NCBI GenBank assembly: GCA_024402135.1 | Contig: JAKSJN010000005.1 | Location: forward strand, 115,017 to 179,016 | Direction: 5' to 3' | Origin: Bacteroidales bacterium | GTDB taxonomy: Bacteria > Bacteroidota > Bacteroidia > Bacteroidales > UBA932 | Length of the DNA stretch: 64,000 nt | Shown: positions 52,403 through 62,476 of the stretch, in pieces | How positions within the stretch are numbered: position 1 is the stretch's first letter | Layout: every line of letters begins with the position of its first letter | Position numbers and translations under genes: made by a program | Notes under the pieces: model-generated | The model's database searches: none | What the model was told of the DNA's origin: nothing | The model's input: only the letters and a program-made list of their open reading frames with translations

Positions 52403-53125
52403 TTAGTTGTTGGTGATGGTAATGTTCTTGACCGGCTTTCCGTTCTCGTCAAGGAAGCGTACGCAGAAGTCACTCATGCCAGGACCGTTGATGACGGCTC
52501 CGCGGAGGACGTTAGCACCTGCCTTGAGGGTGATCTTCTTCGATACACAGTCGTCAACGACCATTCGGCGGTCGCCTGAGAGAAGAAGAACCTCCTCGCC
52601 GTTGAGCCACCACTGTGATGCTGAGTTCGAGCCGACAGCGAGTCTGACGGTCATATCCTCGGGAGCATTGATTACAGTAGTCGCTAGGAAGAGGGCCTCG
52701 GTAGGATGGAGGCCGAGTCCGGTAGCAAAACGGTAGAGCTTCACATTGTAGCGCTTGCTGTCATAGAAATGCCACATGGTGAATTCCTTCTTGCCGAGCT
52801 TGATTTTCTTTCCGTCCTTTGGCGCTGCGCTGAGAGCGTCAGTCCATACCTGCGAGAATGCATCCTTGAGGTAGGTGTCGGTAAAGATTGCGTTTGTTCT
52901 GATTTCCGGTCTTGGAAGCGGTTCGAGAAGAGCCCATCTGAGGATGAATCCCTTTGCGTCAGGGCTTGCAGGAGCAGCTGATGCAGGAGCGAAATAATCT
53001 TCGAGAACCGGTTTGGTTACGTCCATGAAGTTCTGGGCGTCGGCTCTGTTGGAGAATGACAGGCTGAGCGCGAGCGCAGCAGCTGCAATCTTCAGCAGTG
53101 AGCCTGAAGAGAAGTGCTTGTTCAT
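52403..53125 (-). CDS. secreted jelly-roll (galactose-binding-like) protein
   Basis: A 240-residue exported protein (signal about 1-30, ADAQ). I do not recognise a named family. The C-terminal half shows the strand pattern MTVRLAVGSNSASQWWLNGEEVLLLSGDRRM and LKAGANVLRGAVINGPG, typical of galactose-binding-like jelly rolls of glycan-active enzymes (the W-LNG-x-x-V motif). There is no catalytic residue set. It is the first gene of the operon with GH43 and GH8, so a carbohydrate-binding or structural role in xylan use is likely. Its stop lies 11 bp upstream of the GH43 start. Confidence 0.65.
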   Translation of the reverse strand: MNKHFSSGSLLKIAAAALALSLSFSNRADAQNFMDVTKPVLEDYFAPASAAPASPDAKGFILRWALLEPLPRPEIRTNAIFTDTYLKDAFSQVWTDALSAAPKDGKKIKLGKKEFTMWHFYDSKRYNVKLYRFATGLGLHPTEALFLATTVINAPEDMTVRLAVGSNSASQWWLNGEEVLLLSGDRRMVVDDCVSKKITLKAGANVLRGAVINGPGMSDFCVRFLDENGKPVKNITITNN

Positions 53126-53176
53126 GATTATTGGTTATTATGGTGTATCTGTGTACGCACAACTGGCGTTGTACTT

Positions 53177-53184
53177 CAAATTTA
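53177..53184 (-). promoter_or_regulatory. -7 box (TAAATTTG) of the jelly-roll/GH43/GH8 operon
   Basis: The minus strand reads TAAATTTG, matching TAnnTTTG, 52 bp upstream of ATG 53125. The divergent esterase start at 53256 shares the region; its own -7 box may be TATATTTC at about 53230. Confidence 0.5.
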
Positions 53185-53255
53185 CGCGAAAAAACCGAAT
53201 TGTTTTAGAATTCGAGGAAAAACATTTCTATATTTCGCCAAACGTTATTGAAAAC

Positions 53256-54140
53256 ATGAAAAAGATAGTCACTTCAATCTTGGCGGCGCTTGCATTCTGC
53301 TTCGGGGTGAATGCGCAGGCAGTCTATCCTGTCCCTGATCTTACTGTCAAACTGTGGCCGAATGGTGCTCCTACGTCAAATGGAATCACCGAAGCCGAGT
53401 ACGATTATGGAGATCATGTAACCAATGTCACTGAGCCTACGCTTTCAATCTGGATCCCGGAGAATCCATGTGGACTTGCAATAATCTCTACCCCTGGCGG
53501 CGGCTATCGTGACGTCTGGGACAAGACTGAAGGTTATTCGCTTGCAGAGTGGTACAAGAGCATGGGTATAGTCTATGCAGTTCTCAAGTACAGACTTCCT
53601 AACGGTCACAAGGAAGTTCCTCTTGACGATATCCAGGAGGCAATGCGTATCATGCGCAGCCATGCTGACGAATATGGATTCAAGTATCTTGGTGTACAGG
53701 GTAATTCGGCTGGAGGACATCTTTCTGCAATGGCATCGACCCACTATACAAATGCGCTCAACCGTCCTGACTTCACCATCCTGTTCTATCCGGTGGTGAC
53801 CCTCGACAGCAGCTATACCCATAGGGGAACCCAGGTAAATCTCCTTGGAATGAACGCATCCAAGGAACTCATCGATGCGTACAGCAACGAGAAATGTGTA
53901 ACTCCGGATACCCCGCCTGCATACATCATGCATGCTACGGACGATAACCTCGTCCCGGTAAGGAATGCGATCGAGTACTATAACGCTCTTCTTGCAAACG
54001 GCGTGAAGTATTCAGCAATGAACATCATCCCGTCTGGCGGACACGGATGGACCGACAGGGAATTCATCTACAGAAAGGCATGGATGAATGGCCTTCAGGC
54101 GTGGCTTGAGGGACTTAAGGACGCTCTTGACAATAGATAG
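53256..54140 (+). CDS. secreted BD-FAE/acetylxylan-esterase-like hydrolase
   Basis: A 294-residue exported alpha/beta hydrolase (signal about 1-21, VNAQ). The oxyanion loop PGGGYRDVWDKTEG is near 80-92, nucleophile S151 is in GNSAGGHL, the acid is in HATDDNLVPV near 230, and the final His is in GGHGWTD. This is the pattern of bifunctional xylan esterases and feruloyl esterases that strip acetyl or feruloyl groups. The start is MKKIVTS at 53256, where the signal begins. It is divergent from the GH43/GH8 operon, which supports a xylan context. Confidence 0.87.
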   Translation: MKKIVTSILAALAFCFGVNAQAVYPVPDLTVKLWPNGAPTSNGITEAEYDYGDHVTNVTEPTLSIWIPENPCGLAIISTPGGGYRDVWDKTEGYSLAEWYKSMGIVYAVLKYRLPNGHKEVPLDDIQEAMRIMRSHADEYGFKYLGVQGNSAGGHLSAMASTHYTNALNRPDFTILFYPVVTLDSSYTHRGTQVNLLGMNASKELIDAYSNEKCVTPDTPPAYIMHATDDNLVPVRNAIEYYNALLANGVKYSAMNIIPSGGHGWTDREFIYRKAWMNGLQAWLEGLKDALDNR

Positions 54141-54157
54141 CTTGCAAGCAGACATAA

Positions 54158-54193
54158 AAAGAGACGCGGAGGAGTGATCCTTCGCGTCTCTTT
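54158..54193. terminator. bidirectional terminator
   Basis: AAAGAGACGCG (54158-54168) and CGCGTCTCTTT (54183-54193) form a perfect 11-bp stem with a 14-nt loop, with A- and T-runs on both sides. It lies between two convergent esterase genes. Confidence 0.75.
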
Positions 54194-54206
54194 ATTTATC
54201 GGAGAT

Positions 54207-55733
54207 TTAGTCTCTCTGCTTAGGCTCGCCTGTGTAAGATGCCTTCACGTCGTTCTCGTCGAGGCAGAATACACGGAATGATGGGGTAGCGCTGGTGTAT
54301 GGAGTCCATTCGCCACCGTCAGGGCCGTTAGGGTCGCCATACTTTGCGAAGTTAGACCATGCGGTGATCATCTCTTCCGAGAGATCCCAGTCACCCTGGG
54401 TCCAAGGTCTCCAGCAATTCTTGAGAGACTTGAATACGAACCAGAGGTCAGAAGAGTGGAATGCGCCCTTGAGACGGTTGGTGACAGCTGGATGCTTTCC
54501 ATCGTCAGGAAGCGGACGTGCAAACTGGTAAGTGTAGGCCTTGCCGCCCATCTCCTCTCTGTTGAGAGCGAAGTCTGCGATCTGAGGAGCCATGTTTCCT
54601 GAGTCATGGAGTGTGAAACCGATCATGTATGGAACATCAGCGAGAGATCCGTCGATACAAGCCTGGTCGAAGGTCTCAGGAAGCACATAATTGTCAATGT
54701 AAGGAGCGATAGGAGATGCACTGAGGACGCTGCGCTTTCCGGTAACCTGGGTGTAGATTGTGCCGAGTGCGTAGATGGTCTCGGTTCCTGCCCTGCGGAG
54801 AGCGTTGATGTCCTTGAGGTTGGCCCAGTCGGCAACTTCCTTGATGCTCTGCTCTGCCTGCTCGAGGGTAAAGTGGCCATTGACGGCAACAGGACCGCTC
54901 TGCTGAGGCATTCTGAATCCTGCAGGCATTCCAGGCATGGCTGGCATTGCAGGTGCAGGCTTGCGAGGATCAACGAAACCGCTTCCTGACATGATGACTG
55001 CCTTGTTGAAGAGACCCTTGGTAAGCGGTGAAGCTGAAAGGAACTTGACGCTTCTTGAACCTGCGCTCTGGCCGAAGATCATTACATTGTCAGGGTCGCC
55101 GCCGAACTGTGCGATGTTGTTCTTGACCCACTTGAGTGCTGCGATCTGGTCGAGGGTTCCCCAGTTGCCGGTAGCATGCTCAGGATCTTCTGCTGAAAGG
55201 TCAGGATGTGCGAAGAATCCGAAAGGTCCTACGCGGTAGTTGAAGGTTACAAGCACGACGTCCTTGTTGGCCCACTCGCTGCCTTCGAACTCAGGCTCGG
55301 AACCCCATCCTTCGCGGAGACCGCCACCAAAGATCCAGAGAGCGACAGGAAGCTTCTTGCCGGTCTCGCCAGGATTCTTGGTATAGACGTTGAGGTAGAG
55401 ACAGTCCTCGCTGTATGCCTTCTCCTCGCCGTAGCCCCACTCGTCGGTATATCCACCAGGATAATGTGCGCCCTGGAAAGCAGGATGGCCGAACTGGTCG
55501 CAAACCTTGATACCTTCCCATGGCTGTACAGGCTGTGGAGCCTTCCAGCGGAGGTCTCCGATAGGAGGTGCTGCATAAGGTATTCCCTTGTAGACGTATA
55601 CGCCTTCGATATCTCCGGCAACGCCCTGAATCTGTCCACCCTCGATGGTGAGGACTGGATTGTACGCCTCTTTGGTCGAGCAAGCAGCCACGACTGCGAG
55701 TGCGCAAAGAATGAGTGAGATTTTTTTGAACAT
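54207..55733 (-). CDS. type-B carboxylesterase lipoprotein
   Basis: A 508-residue esterase with a lipoprotein signal (MFKKISLILCALAVVAAC, cysteine 18). Family hallmarks are YKGIPYAAPPIGDLRWKAPQP, EDCLYLNVY near 110-117, the oxyanion FGGGLREGW and nucleophile S223 in FGQSAGSRS. A Met/Pro-rich insertion (PAPAMPAMPGMPAGFRMPQQ) occurs near residues 258-278 and is unusual for the family. Substrate is unknown. It begins 23 bp after the CE1 esterase gene, same strand. Confidence 0.88.
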   Translation of the reverse strand: MFKKISLILCALAVVAACSTKEAYNPVLTIEGGQIQGVAGDIEGVYVYKGIPYAAPPIGDLRWKAPQPVQPWEGIKVCDQFGHPAFQGAHYPGGYTDEWGYGEEKAYSEDCLYLNVYTKNPGETGKKLPVALWIFGGGLREGWGSEPEFEGSEWANKDVVLVTFNYRVGPFGFFAHPDLSAEDPEHATGNWGTLDQIAALKWVKNNIAQFGGDPDNVMIFGQSAGSRSVKFLSASPLTKGLFNKAVIMSGSGFVDPRKPAPAMPAMPGMPAGFRMPQQSGPVAVNGHFTLEQAEQSIKEVADWANLKDINALRRAGTETIYALGTIYTQVTGKRSVLSASPIAPYIDNYVLPETFDQACIDGSLADVPYMIGFTLHDSGNMAPQIADFALNREEMGGKAYTYQFARPLPDDGKHPAVTNRLKGAFHSSDLWFVFKSLKNCWRPWTQGDWDLSEEMITAWSNFAKYGDPNGPDGGEWTPYTSATPSFRVFCLDENDVKASYTGEPKQRD

Positions 55734-55756
55734 ATTGATGATTGATTAGTATTTAG

Positions 55757-56938
<1,182 letters not shown>

Positions 56939-56980
56939 TTAGTTGTTTCAATAGACCACAAGATACGGATTATTCCGGAC

Positions 56981-57012
56981 AAAGAAAAAACCGCAGCGGT
57001 AATGCTGCGGTT
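56981..57012 (-). terminator. intrinsic terminator of the BACON-like gene
   Basis: AACCGCAGC-GGTAAT-GCTGCGGTT is a perfect 9-bp stem. Read on the minus strand it is followed by TTTTTCTTT. A separate 12-bp palindrome GTCGGCGCCGAC lies at 57051-57062 just before the gene. Confidence 0.75.
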
Positions 57013-57083
57013 AGCCCTGTAGTGTATTCGGCAAACCTGGACCTCCCGGCGTCGGCGCCGACAGGGACTGATTTGCTTAACTA

Positions 57084-57470
57084 CTACTGATTGTTCTGTG
57101 TCAAGGTACAGGTAGTAGCAACTCCATTGCTGATTGCCTGGATCTTGATTTCTCTATTTGACTTTGAATTGTTTTCGTTGAGAGTGATGACTACCTGATT
57201 GCCATTCTTGGTTCCTGTGATGGTGAACCAGTCTCCGTCACATTCGAGAACGTTGCCTGGAAGATACTGGCAGTCGATATAACCTGTATCATTATTTGTG
57301 CGTACGCCTATGAACTGGATAGGCATGTTGGTGTCAAGGGTGACAACCTGTGCGTTGGCGTCGCAAGACTTTACTGTCTGATTGAACTCGATGTAGGTGC
57401 GCTCTGTGCATGATACGAATGAGAATGAGATGAGCACAGCTGCGAGGATGAGGGTGAACAATCTTTTCAT
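57084..57470 (-). CDS. small lipoprotein with BACON-like domain
   Basis: A 128-residue lipoprotein (MKRLFTLILAAVLISFSFVSC, cysteine about 21). The C-terminal 90 residues have the BACON pattern: DWFTITGTKNGNQVVITLNENNSKSNREIKIQA followed by a TCTLTQ end. BACON domains are carbohydrate- or protein-binding modules of Bacteroidota surface proteins. Here one domain stands alone. Upstream, AGCAAATTTT occurs three times (about 57474, 57500 and 57513), possibly part of its promoter. Confidence 0.72.
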   Translation of the reverse strand: MKRLFTLILAAVLISFSFVSCTERTYIEFNQTVKSCDANAQVVTLDTNMPIQFIGVRTNNDTGYIDCQYLPGNVLECDGDWFTITGTKNGNQVVITLNENNSKSNREIKIQAISNGVATTCTLTQNNQ

Positions 57471-57710
57471 GATAGCAAATTTTTTAATGGATTAGTTAAA
57501 GCAAATTTTATAAAGCAAATTTTTAATGGTCTGGCCGTATGGAAAACCGGTTGGTTCCGTTTTCCGATTGCAAAGATATTGCGCTCTTCCCCAACTTAAA
57601 GTACGGATTTGGTCAAATCGGCATTTGAATCTGTCCAGAGGCCGTTTTTTGGATATTTTCCTAATGTCCTTGATACTTTTTCCCGGGTTGCTGGACGTTT
57701 TTTTACCAAA

Positions 57711-57742
57711 AAGTCCTACTCGTTTTTTTTCGAGCAGGACTT
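57711..57742 (-). terminator. terminator of the thrB-thrC-AKR operon
   Basis: AAGTCCTACTCG (57711-57722) pairs with CGAGCAGGACTT (57731-57742), one mismatch, around eight T. On the minus strand it is followed by TTTTTGG. It lies 7 bp after the aldo-keto reductase stop. Confidence 0.65.
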
Positions 57743-57749
57743 GAAATGA

Positions 57750-58769
57750 CTATTTTTTTACTGAAGATTGGTTCGCTCCCTTCTCTGAATCGAGCTCATT
57801 TGAACTTAGCGCTCCGATTATCGTATGAGGGCGATACGGCTCTTCAATATAAAACATATCCTCTTCGGAAAGGGTGAAATCTACAGCCCGGACTGCGTCA
57901 TCGAAATGCCCGATGCTGCGGGCTCCTACAACAGGTGCGGTAACTCCACGGCCGAAGTGCCATGCCAGGCCAACCTGGGTCATGCTCACTCCGTATTTTT
58001 TTGCAACCTCGTCAACCCTGGCGATTATCTCGAGGTCATTCTCTATTGCATGGTCGTACTTGGACTGGATGGTCTTGTCCGTGCGGCTGCGCAGACTGTC
58101 GCTGTTCCAGGTGTTGCGTGTAAGGTGACCGCCTGCGAGAGGGGAGTATGGGATCAGGCTGACTCCATACTGCTTCGCTACGGGAATAAGTTCGCGCTCA
58201 TCCTCACGGTACAGCAGGTTGTAGTGGTTCTGCATCGTCGAGAACATGGTCCAGCCATTCTTCTCTGCGCAGTTCTGGAGATTGTGGAACTGGTATCCAT
58301 ACATTGCAGATGCTCCGAGAGCACGGACCTTGCCGGCCTTGACGAGCGAATCGAGGGTCTCCATCGTCTCTTCTATCGGAGTCTCGAAATCGAATCTGTG
58401 AATCTGATAGAGGTCGAGATAGTCTGTGCCGAGTCTCTTCAATGTCCCGTCAATCTCGCGGAGGATGGCCTTGCGTGACAGGAACCCTTCGTTGAAGTAC
58501 ACCTTTGACGCAATCACGACCTTGTCGCGTGGAACACTGAGATTCTTTAGAGCTTTGCCGAGGTATTCCTCACTGGTTCCATGGCTATAGCAGTTCGCTG
58601 TGTCGAAGAAGTTGATTCCCTGGTCGATGGCGTGTCCGATCATCTTCGTGGATTCGTCCTGGCCGAGAGTCCAGAGAAGAAAATCTTCTGACGGTTTTCC
58701 GTACGACATGCATCCAACGCAGATGCGCGAGACTTCAATGCCGGTATTGCCAAGCTTGGCGTATTTCAT
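57750..58769 (-). CDS. aldo-keto reductase
   Basis: A 339-residue NADPH-dependent oxidoreductase with the TIM-barrel pattern. The catalytic tetrad is D-Y-K-H: FFDTANCYSHG (Asp and Tyr near 57-62), VVIASKVY (Lys near 90) and DLYQIHRFD (His near 128). A C-terminal cofactor region GARSIGHFDDAVRA follows. Related to YajO/Tas-type enzymes. Substrate is unknown. It starts 23 bp after thrC and is probably cotranscribed with threonine biosynthesis. Confidence 0.88.
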   Translation of the reverse strand: MKYAKLGNTGIEVSRICVGCMSYGKPSEDFLLWTLGQDESTKMIGHAIDQGINFFDTANCYSHGTSEEYLGKALKNLSVPRDKVVIASKVYFNEGFLSRKAILREIDGTLKRLGTDYLDLYQIHRFDFETPIEETMETLDSLVKAGKVRALGASAMYGYQFHNLQNCAEKNGWTMFSTMQNHYNLLYREDERELIPVAKQYGVSLIPYSPLAGGHLTRNTWNSDSLRSRTDKTIQSKYDHAIENDLEIIARVDEVAKKYGVSMTQVGLAWHFGRGVTAPVVGARSIGHFDDAVRAVDFTLSEEDMFYIEEPYRPHTIIGALSSNELDSEKGANQSSVKK

Positions 58770-58792
58770 ATGATAGTGATGTCTGATTTCGT

Positions 58793-60070
58793 TTAGAGAC
58801 TCTTGATGATGGCCTTGACGGCGTCTGAATCAACAGGTATATCTGTGTGCTGGCCTTCCTTCATGCTGATTGAATGGAATGGCTCGATCAAAGGAAGCTC
58901 TTTGCCAAGTGCCTCGCTTACAACATTGATAAACTTTGCGTAATGGGCAGTTGACAGCCAGAAACCGTCAGCACCTGTGTCCTTGGTCGCAAGGTATCCG
59001 GTCGCGCTGTGTGGGCAGCTGAGATAACCATAGCGGTCATTCATCTCTTTGATGGCTGCGCGGATTGCGTCATCATCGTAGCAACGTCCCTTTATATCCG
59101 CACTGATGCTCGGATAGTCGTTGCCATAGAAACAGAGAATGCGCTCGAAATTGCTTGGCGCAGATACATCCATAGCATTGGCGACAGTCGGTACTGTCGG
59201 AGTAGGCGCATATTCTCCGCTCTCGAGGTATCTGAAGAACGTGTCGTTACTGTTGTTCGCTGCAACGAAACCTGCGATAGGCAGACCCATGCGCTTGGCA
59301 AGCACGCCGGCGGCAAGATTTCCGATATTGCCGCTAGGAACAACTACGGTAGGGCAGACCTTGCCCGTCCTGGACTTCCACTGCTTGTAAGCCCAGAAAT
59401 AGTAGAAACTCTGTGGTATCCAGCGAAGTATGTTGATTGAATTCGCCGATGTAAGCCTGTAGCTATCGTGGAATTCCTTGTCGGAAAGAAGCTTCTTGAC
59501 GATTGCCTGACAGTCGTCGAAGCAGCCTTCAACAGCAACTGCATGGATATTGTGGCCAAGTGTGGTCATCTGGCTTTCCTGGAAACGGCTGACCTTGCCC
59601 TTGGGGTAAAGAACAGTAACGTTGACCCCGTTGACTTTGTAGAATCCGTTCGCTACCGCGCTGCCGGTGTCTCCGGAGGTCGCTGCAATGACATTGATCG
59701 CCTTGCCCTCGTCGGCGAGGCGGCCCATCATCTGTCCCATGAAGCCGGCACCGACATCCTTGAATGCGAAGGTAGGACCATGGAAAAGCTCGAGCGTGCT
59801 GAATCCCGGTGCGATTTCATTCAATGGTACATCGAAGCAGAAAGCCTTGGTGGTCATCTCCAGAAGCTCTTTGTCGGAAAACTCCCCGAAGAACTGCTTT
59901 GCGAGATATGCCGACATCTCAGGGAAAGTCTCGAAAGACATCACCTTGTCGATATCTACTTCAGGAATAGTCTCGGGCATGAACAGTCCACCGTCGGGAG
60001 CAAGTCCCATTATTGCGGCATCCTTGAGAGAGTAGAATGCCTCCTTGTTTCGTGTGCTGTAGAATCTCAT
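58793..60070 (-). CDS. thrC: threonine synthase
   Basis: A 425-residue PLP enzyme that converts O-phosphohomoserine to threonine. PLP lysine K104 is in GPTFAFKDVGAGF, the phosphate-binding region is ATSGDTGSAVANGF near 139-152, and the N terminus RFYSTRNKE is typical. Length is normal for the class. It follows thrB by 12 bp on the same strand, so the last two steps of threonine synthesis are coupled. Confidence 0.95.
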   Translation of the reverse strand: MRFYSTRNKEAFYSLKDAAIMGLAPDGGLFMPETIPEVDIDKVMSFETFPEMSAYLAKQFFGEFSDKELLEMTTKAFCFDVPLNEIAPGFSTLELFHGPTFAFKDVGAGFMGQMMGRLADEGKAINVIAATSGDTGSAVANGFYKVNGVNVTVLYPKGKVSRFQESQMTTLGHNIHAVAVEGCFDDCQAIVKKLLSDKEFHDSYRLTSANSINILRWIPQSFYYFWAYKQWKSRTGKVCPTVVVPSGNIGNLAAGVLAKRMGLPIAGFVAANNSNDTFFRYLESGEYAPTPTVPTVANAMDVSAPSNFERILCFYGNDYPSISADIKGRCYDDDAIRAAIKEMNDRYGYLSCPHSATGYLATKDTGADGFWLSTAHYAKFINVVSEALGKELPLIEPFHSISMKEGQHTDIPVDSDAVKAIIKSL

Positions 60071-60082
60071 TTCCCGTAATTT

Positions 60083-61009
60083 CTAGAAGATTACCCTCGC
60101 GCCTCTGTTGTCGCCGTGTGCGACAAGCGAATCGGCCTCGATTCCAAGGCTCTCGAAATGATCCGACATGATCTTGCACAGTTCCTTCGCCTTGTCCTCG
60201 TCGTCGCAGAGAGCAAATACTGAAGGACCCGATCCAGAGATGTTGAATGCTGTGGCACCTGCCGCGGCGAGCTTGCTGCGGAGATCGTCGAAACCTGGAA
60301 TAAATCTCTTTCTGTGCGGCTCGACGATGACGTCGCGCATGCTCCTGCCGACCAACCCCATGTCCTTATTCATGAAACCGGCCACAAGACCTCCTACATT
60401 CGCCCACTGAAGGATTGCGTCGTGCAGAGGAATGTCCTTTGGAAGGACGGCACGGCTCTCGGATGTCTTCACGGTGATGCGTGGATGGGCAATGGCTGCA
60501 CAGAATGTCTCAGGGAAAGGAATCCTGATATACTCGAAAGGATGGTAAGAACAGATCAGCACGATGCCGCCCAGGATTGCAGGGGCGACGTTGTCGGCAT
60601 GCTTAGCGCCGCCGCTGGACAGAGCTTCGCCTTCCATCGCGAACTCTACCATCTCTTTCTCGGAGAACCTGTTCCCGAGGAGGTGGTTGAGAGCAACGAC
60701 TGCGCCTGCAGCTGACGCTGCGCTGGAACCGATACCGCTTCCAGGCATGATTTTGCACATCAGGGTGATCTTTATGTGTTTCCTGACACCTGCAGCCTCG
60801 AGCATCGCTCTGATTGAAGGTGTCATGACGTTGTCTTCTACTGTGGAAGGAATATCATAGTCCGTACGGTTGATTATCTCGATGCCGTCTCCTTCGGACA
60901 TTTCCATGCTGAGGATATCTCCGGCGCTTTCGACAGCCATTCCCATGATGTCGAATCCGCATCCCATGTTAGCGATCGATGCGGGGATGAATACTGTAAC
61001 TTGTTCCAT
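60083..61009 (-). CDS. thrB: homoserine kinase
   Basis: A 308-residue GHMP kinase that phosphorylates homoserine. The ATP-binding motif PGSGIGSSAASAAGA is near 88-102, the N-terminal IPASIANMGCGFD motif is present, and a late FNISGSGPSVFAL glycine-rich loop completes the fold. It is the first gene of the thrB-thrC-AKR run. No aspartokinase/homoserine dehydrogenase gene (thrA) adjoins; the upstream neighbour is divergent. Confidence 0.95.
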   Translation of the reverse strand: MEQVTVFIPASIANMGCGFDIMGMAVESAGDILSMEMSEGDGIEIINRTDYDIPSTVEDNVMTPSIRAMLEAAGVRKHIKITLMCKIMPGSGIGSSAASAAGAVVALNHLLGNRFSEKEMVEFAMEGEALSSGGAKHADNVAPAILGGIVLICSYHPFEYIRIPFPETFCAAIAHPRITVKTSESRAVLPKDIPLHDAILQWANVGGLVAGFMNKDMGLVGRSMRDVIVEPHRKRFIPGFDDLRSKLAAAGATAFNISGSGPSVFALCDDEDKAKELCKIMSDHFESLGIEADSLVAHGDNRGARVIF

Positions 61010-61056
61010 TTGTTCGTCGTTCGTTTGCTATTTTCGCAAGATACGAATCATTTTTT

Positions 61057-61064
61057 ATATTTGC
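61057..61064 (+). promoter_or_regulatory. -7 box (TATATTTG) of the exported redox genes
   Basis: TATATTTG lies 41 bp upstream of the ATG at 61106, predicting a leader of about 35 nt. Confidence 0.5.
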
Positions 61065-61105
61065 AGAACGACAACACGTATTGACCCAAAAAACACTTGA
61101 TAAAA

Positions 61106-62476
61106 ATGAGCAAGAACATTACCCGACGTGAGGCGTTGAAGCAGATGGTTGCTTCCGCAGCAGGTATCGCTGCAGCCGGAACCATCCTTGAGTCCTGTGG
61201 TCAGAAGAAACCAGCAGAGGCTCAGTTTGAAAAGACAGCCAAGGAGGGTGCAAAGATTGTCAGCAGAAATTGGGCAAACCTCGGAGAAACCGTGGGTCTG
61301 CTCGGACTTGGCTGCATGAGACTTCCGAAGGCTTCTGACGGATCCATCGACCAGGAGCACACCAACAAGATGGTTGCATATGCCATCGAACACGGAATCA
61401 ACTATTTCGACACAGCTTCGGGTTATGCCGGCAGCGAGGAGGCCATGGGCAAGGCTCTCAGAAGCCACCCAAGAGAGTCTTACATGATCGCTACCAAGCT
61501 GTCGAACCACCGTTCTCCTGTGAAATCGCTCGAGGATGGCCAGAAGATCTTCAACAGCTCATTGCAGAAGCTCCAGATCGAGTATTTCGATTTCTATCTA
61601 CTCCACAATCTTCCAAGTGACGCAGCTCTCCACGAAAGATTCGTAGACAACGGTCTTCTCGACTGGCTCATCCAGCAGAAGAAAGAAGGAAAGATACGTC
61701 ATCTCGGTTTCTCTTTCCACGGAAACGACAGAGAATTCATGAAGATTCTTGATGGAAACTACTATGACTGGGATTTCGTCCAGATCCAGATGAATTATCT
61801 CGACTGGGAGAACATGGGCTCGAAGAAGCCAGCTGCACCTGGACCGAACGACAATTCTGCAAAGTTCATGTATGAGGAACTCGAGAAGCGCGGCATTCCG
61901 ATCACAATCATGGAACCTATCCGCGGTGGCGCCCTTGCCAACGTCAGCGACGGCATGAAGGCAAAGCTTGCGCGCCGCTTCCCGACTTTGAGCCCAGCCG
62001 GTGTCGCCCTGTCATACGTGGCTTCCTATCCGAACGTGATGTGTACGCTGAGCGGAATGTCCAACATGGAGCAGCTTGAGGAGAATGTCGCTACTTTCTC
62101 GGAATTCAAGCCATTCAGCGCTGAAGACAATGCGTACCTCATGCAGATTGCCGAGGAGTACTACTCAAACCCTCACATCGCTTGTACGGGCTGCGAGTAC
62201 TGCCTTCCTTGCCCTAACGGGGTCAACATCCCTGGCAATTTCAAGGTATTCAACACGACTTCTGATGAACTCAACATTCCTGATCCAGACAACCAGGATG
62301 CTGATTTCAAGAAAAAGAAGAAGGTATTCCTTACCCGTTACAAGAAGGATCTCAAGGACGGCATGAGGGCAGATGCCTGCACCAAGTGCAACGTATGTCT
62401 GGAGAAGTGCCCTCAGCACGTCAGAATCCCTCAGCAGCTTGAAATGATCAATACTCTCGTCAAGAAGCTTGGCTAA
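61106..62476 (+). CDS. Tat-exported aldo-keto reductase/ferredoxin fusion lipoprotein
   Basis: A 456-residue protein. The N terminus MSKNITRREALKQM is a twin-arginine signal (R7-R8) followed by a lipobox-like ILESC, so it would be exported folded and with its cofactors, then anchored. The aldo-keto reductase domain covers about 45-330 (GLGCMRLPK, YFDTASGYAG, DFYLLHNL). Two [4Fe-4S] motifs follow (CTGCEYCLPCP near 360 and CTKCNVCLEKCP near 425). Such fusions are frequent in anaerobes; substrate and donor are not known. The next gene starts inside its last codons. Confidence 0.87.
   Translation: MSKNITRREALKQMVASAAGIAAAGTILESCGQKKPAEAQFEKTAKEGAKIVSRNWANLGETVGLLGLGCMRLPKASDGSIDQEHTNKMVAYAIEHGINYFDTASGYAGSEEAMGKALRSHPRESYMIATKLSNHRSPVKSLEDGQKIFNSSLQKLQIEYFDFYLLHNLPSDAALHERFVDNGLLDWLIQQKKEGKIRHLGFSFHGNDREFMKILDGNYYDWDFVQIQMNYLDWENMGSKKPAAPGPNDNSAKFMYEELEKRGIPITIMEPIRGGALANVSDGMKAKLARRFPTLSPAGVALSYVASYPNVMCTLSGMSNMEQLEENVATFSEFKPFSAEDNAYLMQIAEEYYSNPHIACTGCEYCLPCPNGVNIPGNFKVFNTTSDELNIPDPDNQDADFKKKKKVFLTRYKKDLKDGMRADACTKCNVCLEKCPQHVRIPQQLEMINTLVKKLG

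Noticed and set aside
57526-57744. 72-codon plus-strand reading frame
   Set aside because: Low-complexity translation, overlaps the terminator and promoter region of neighbouring minus-strand genes, no family resemblance.
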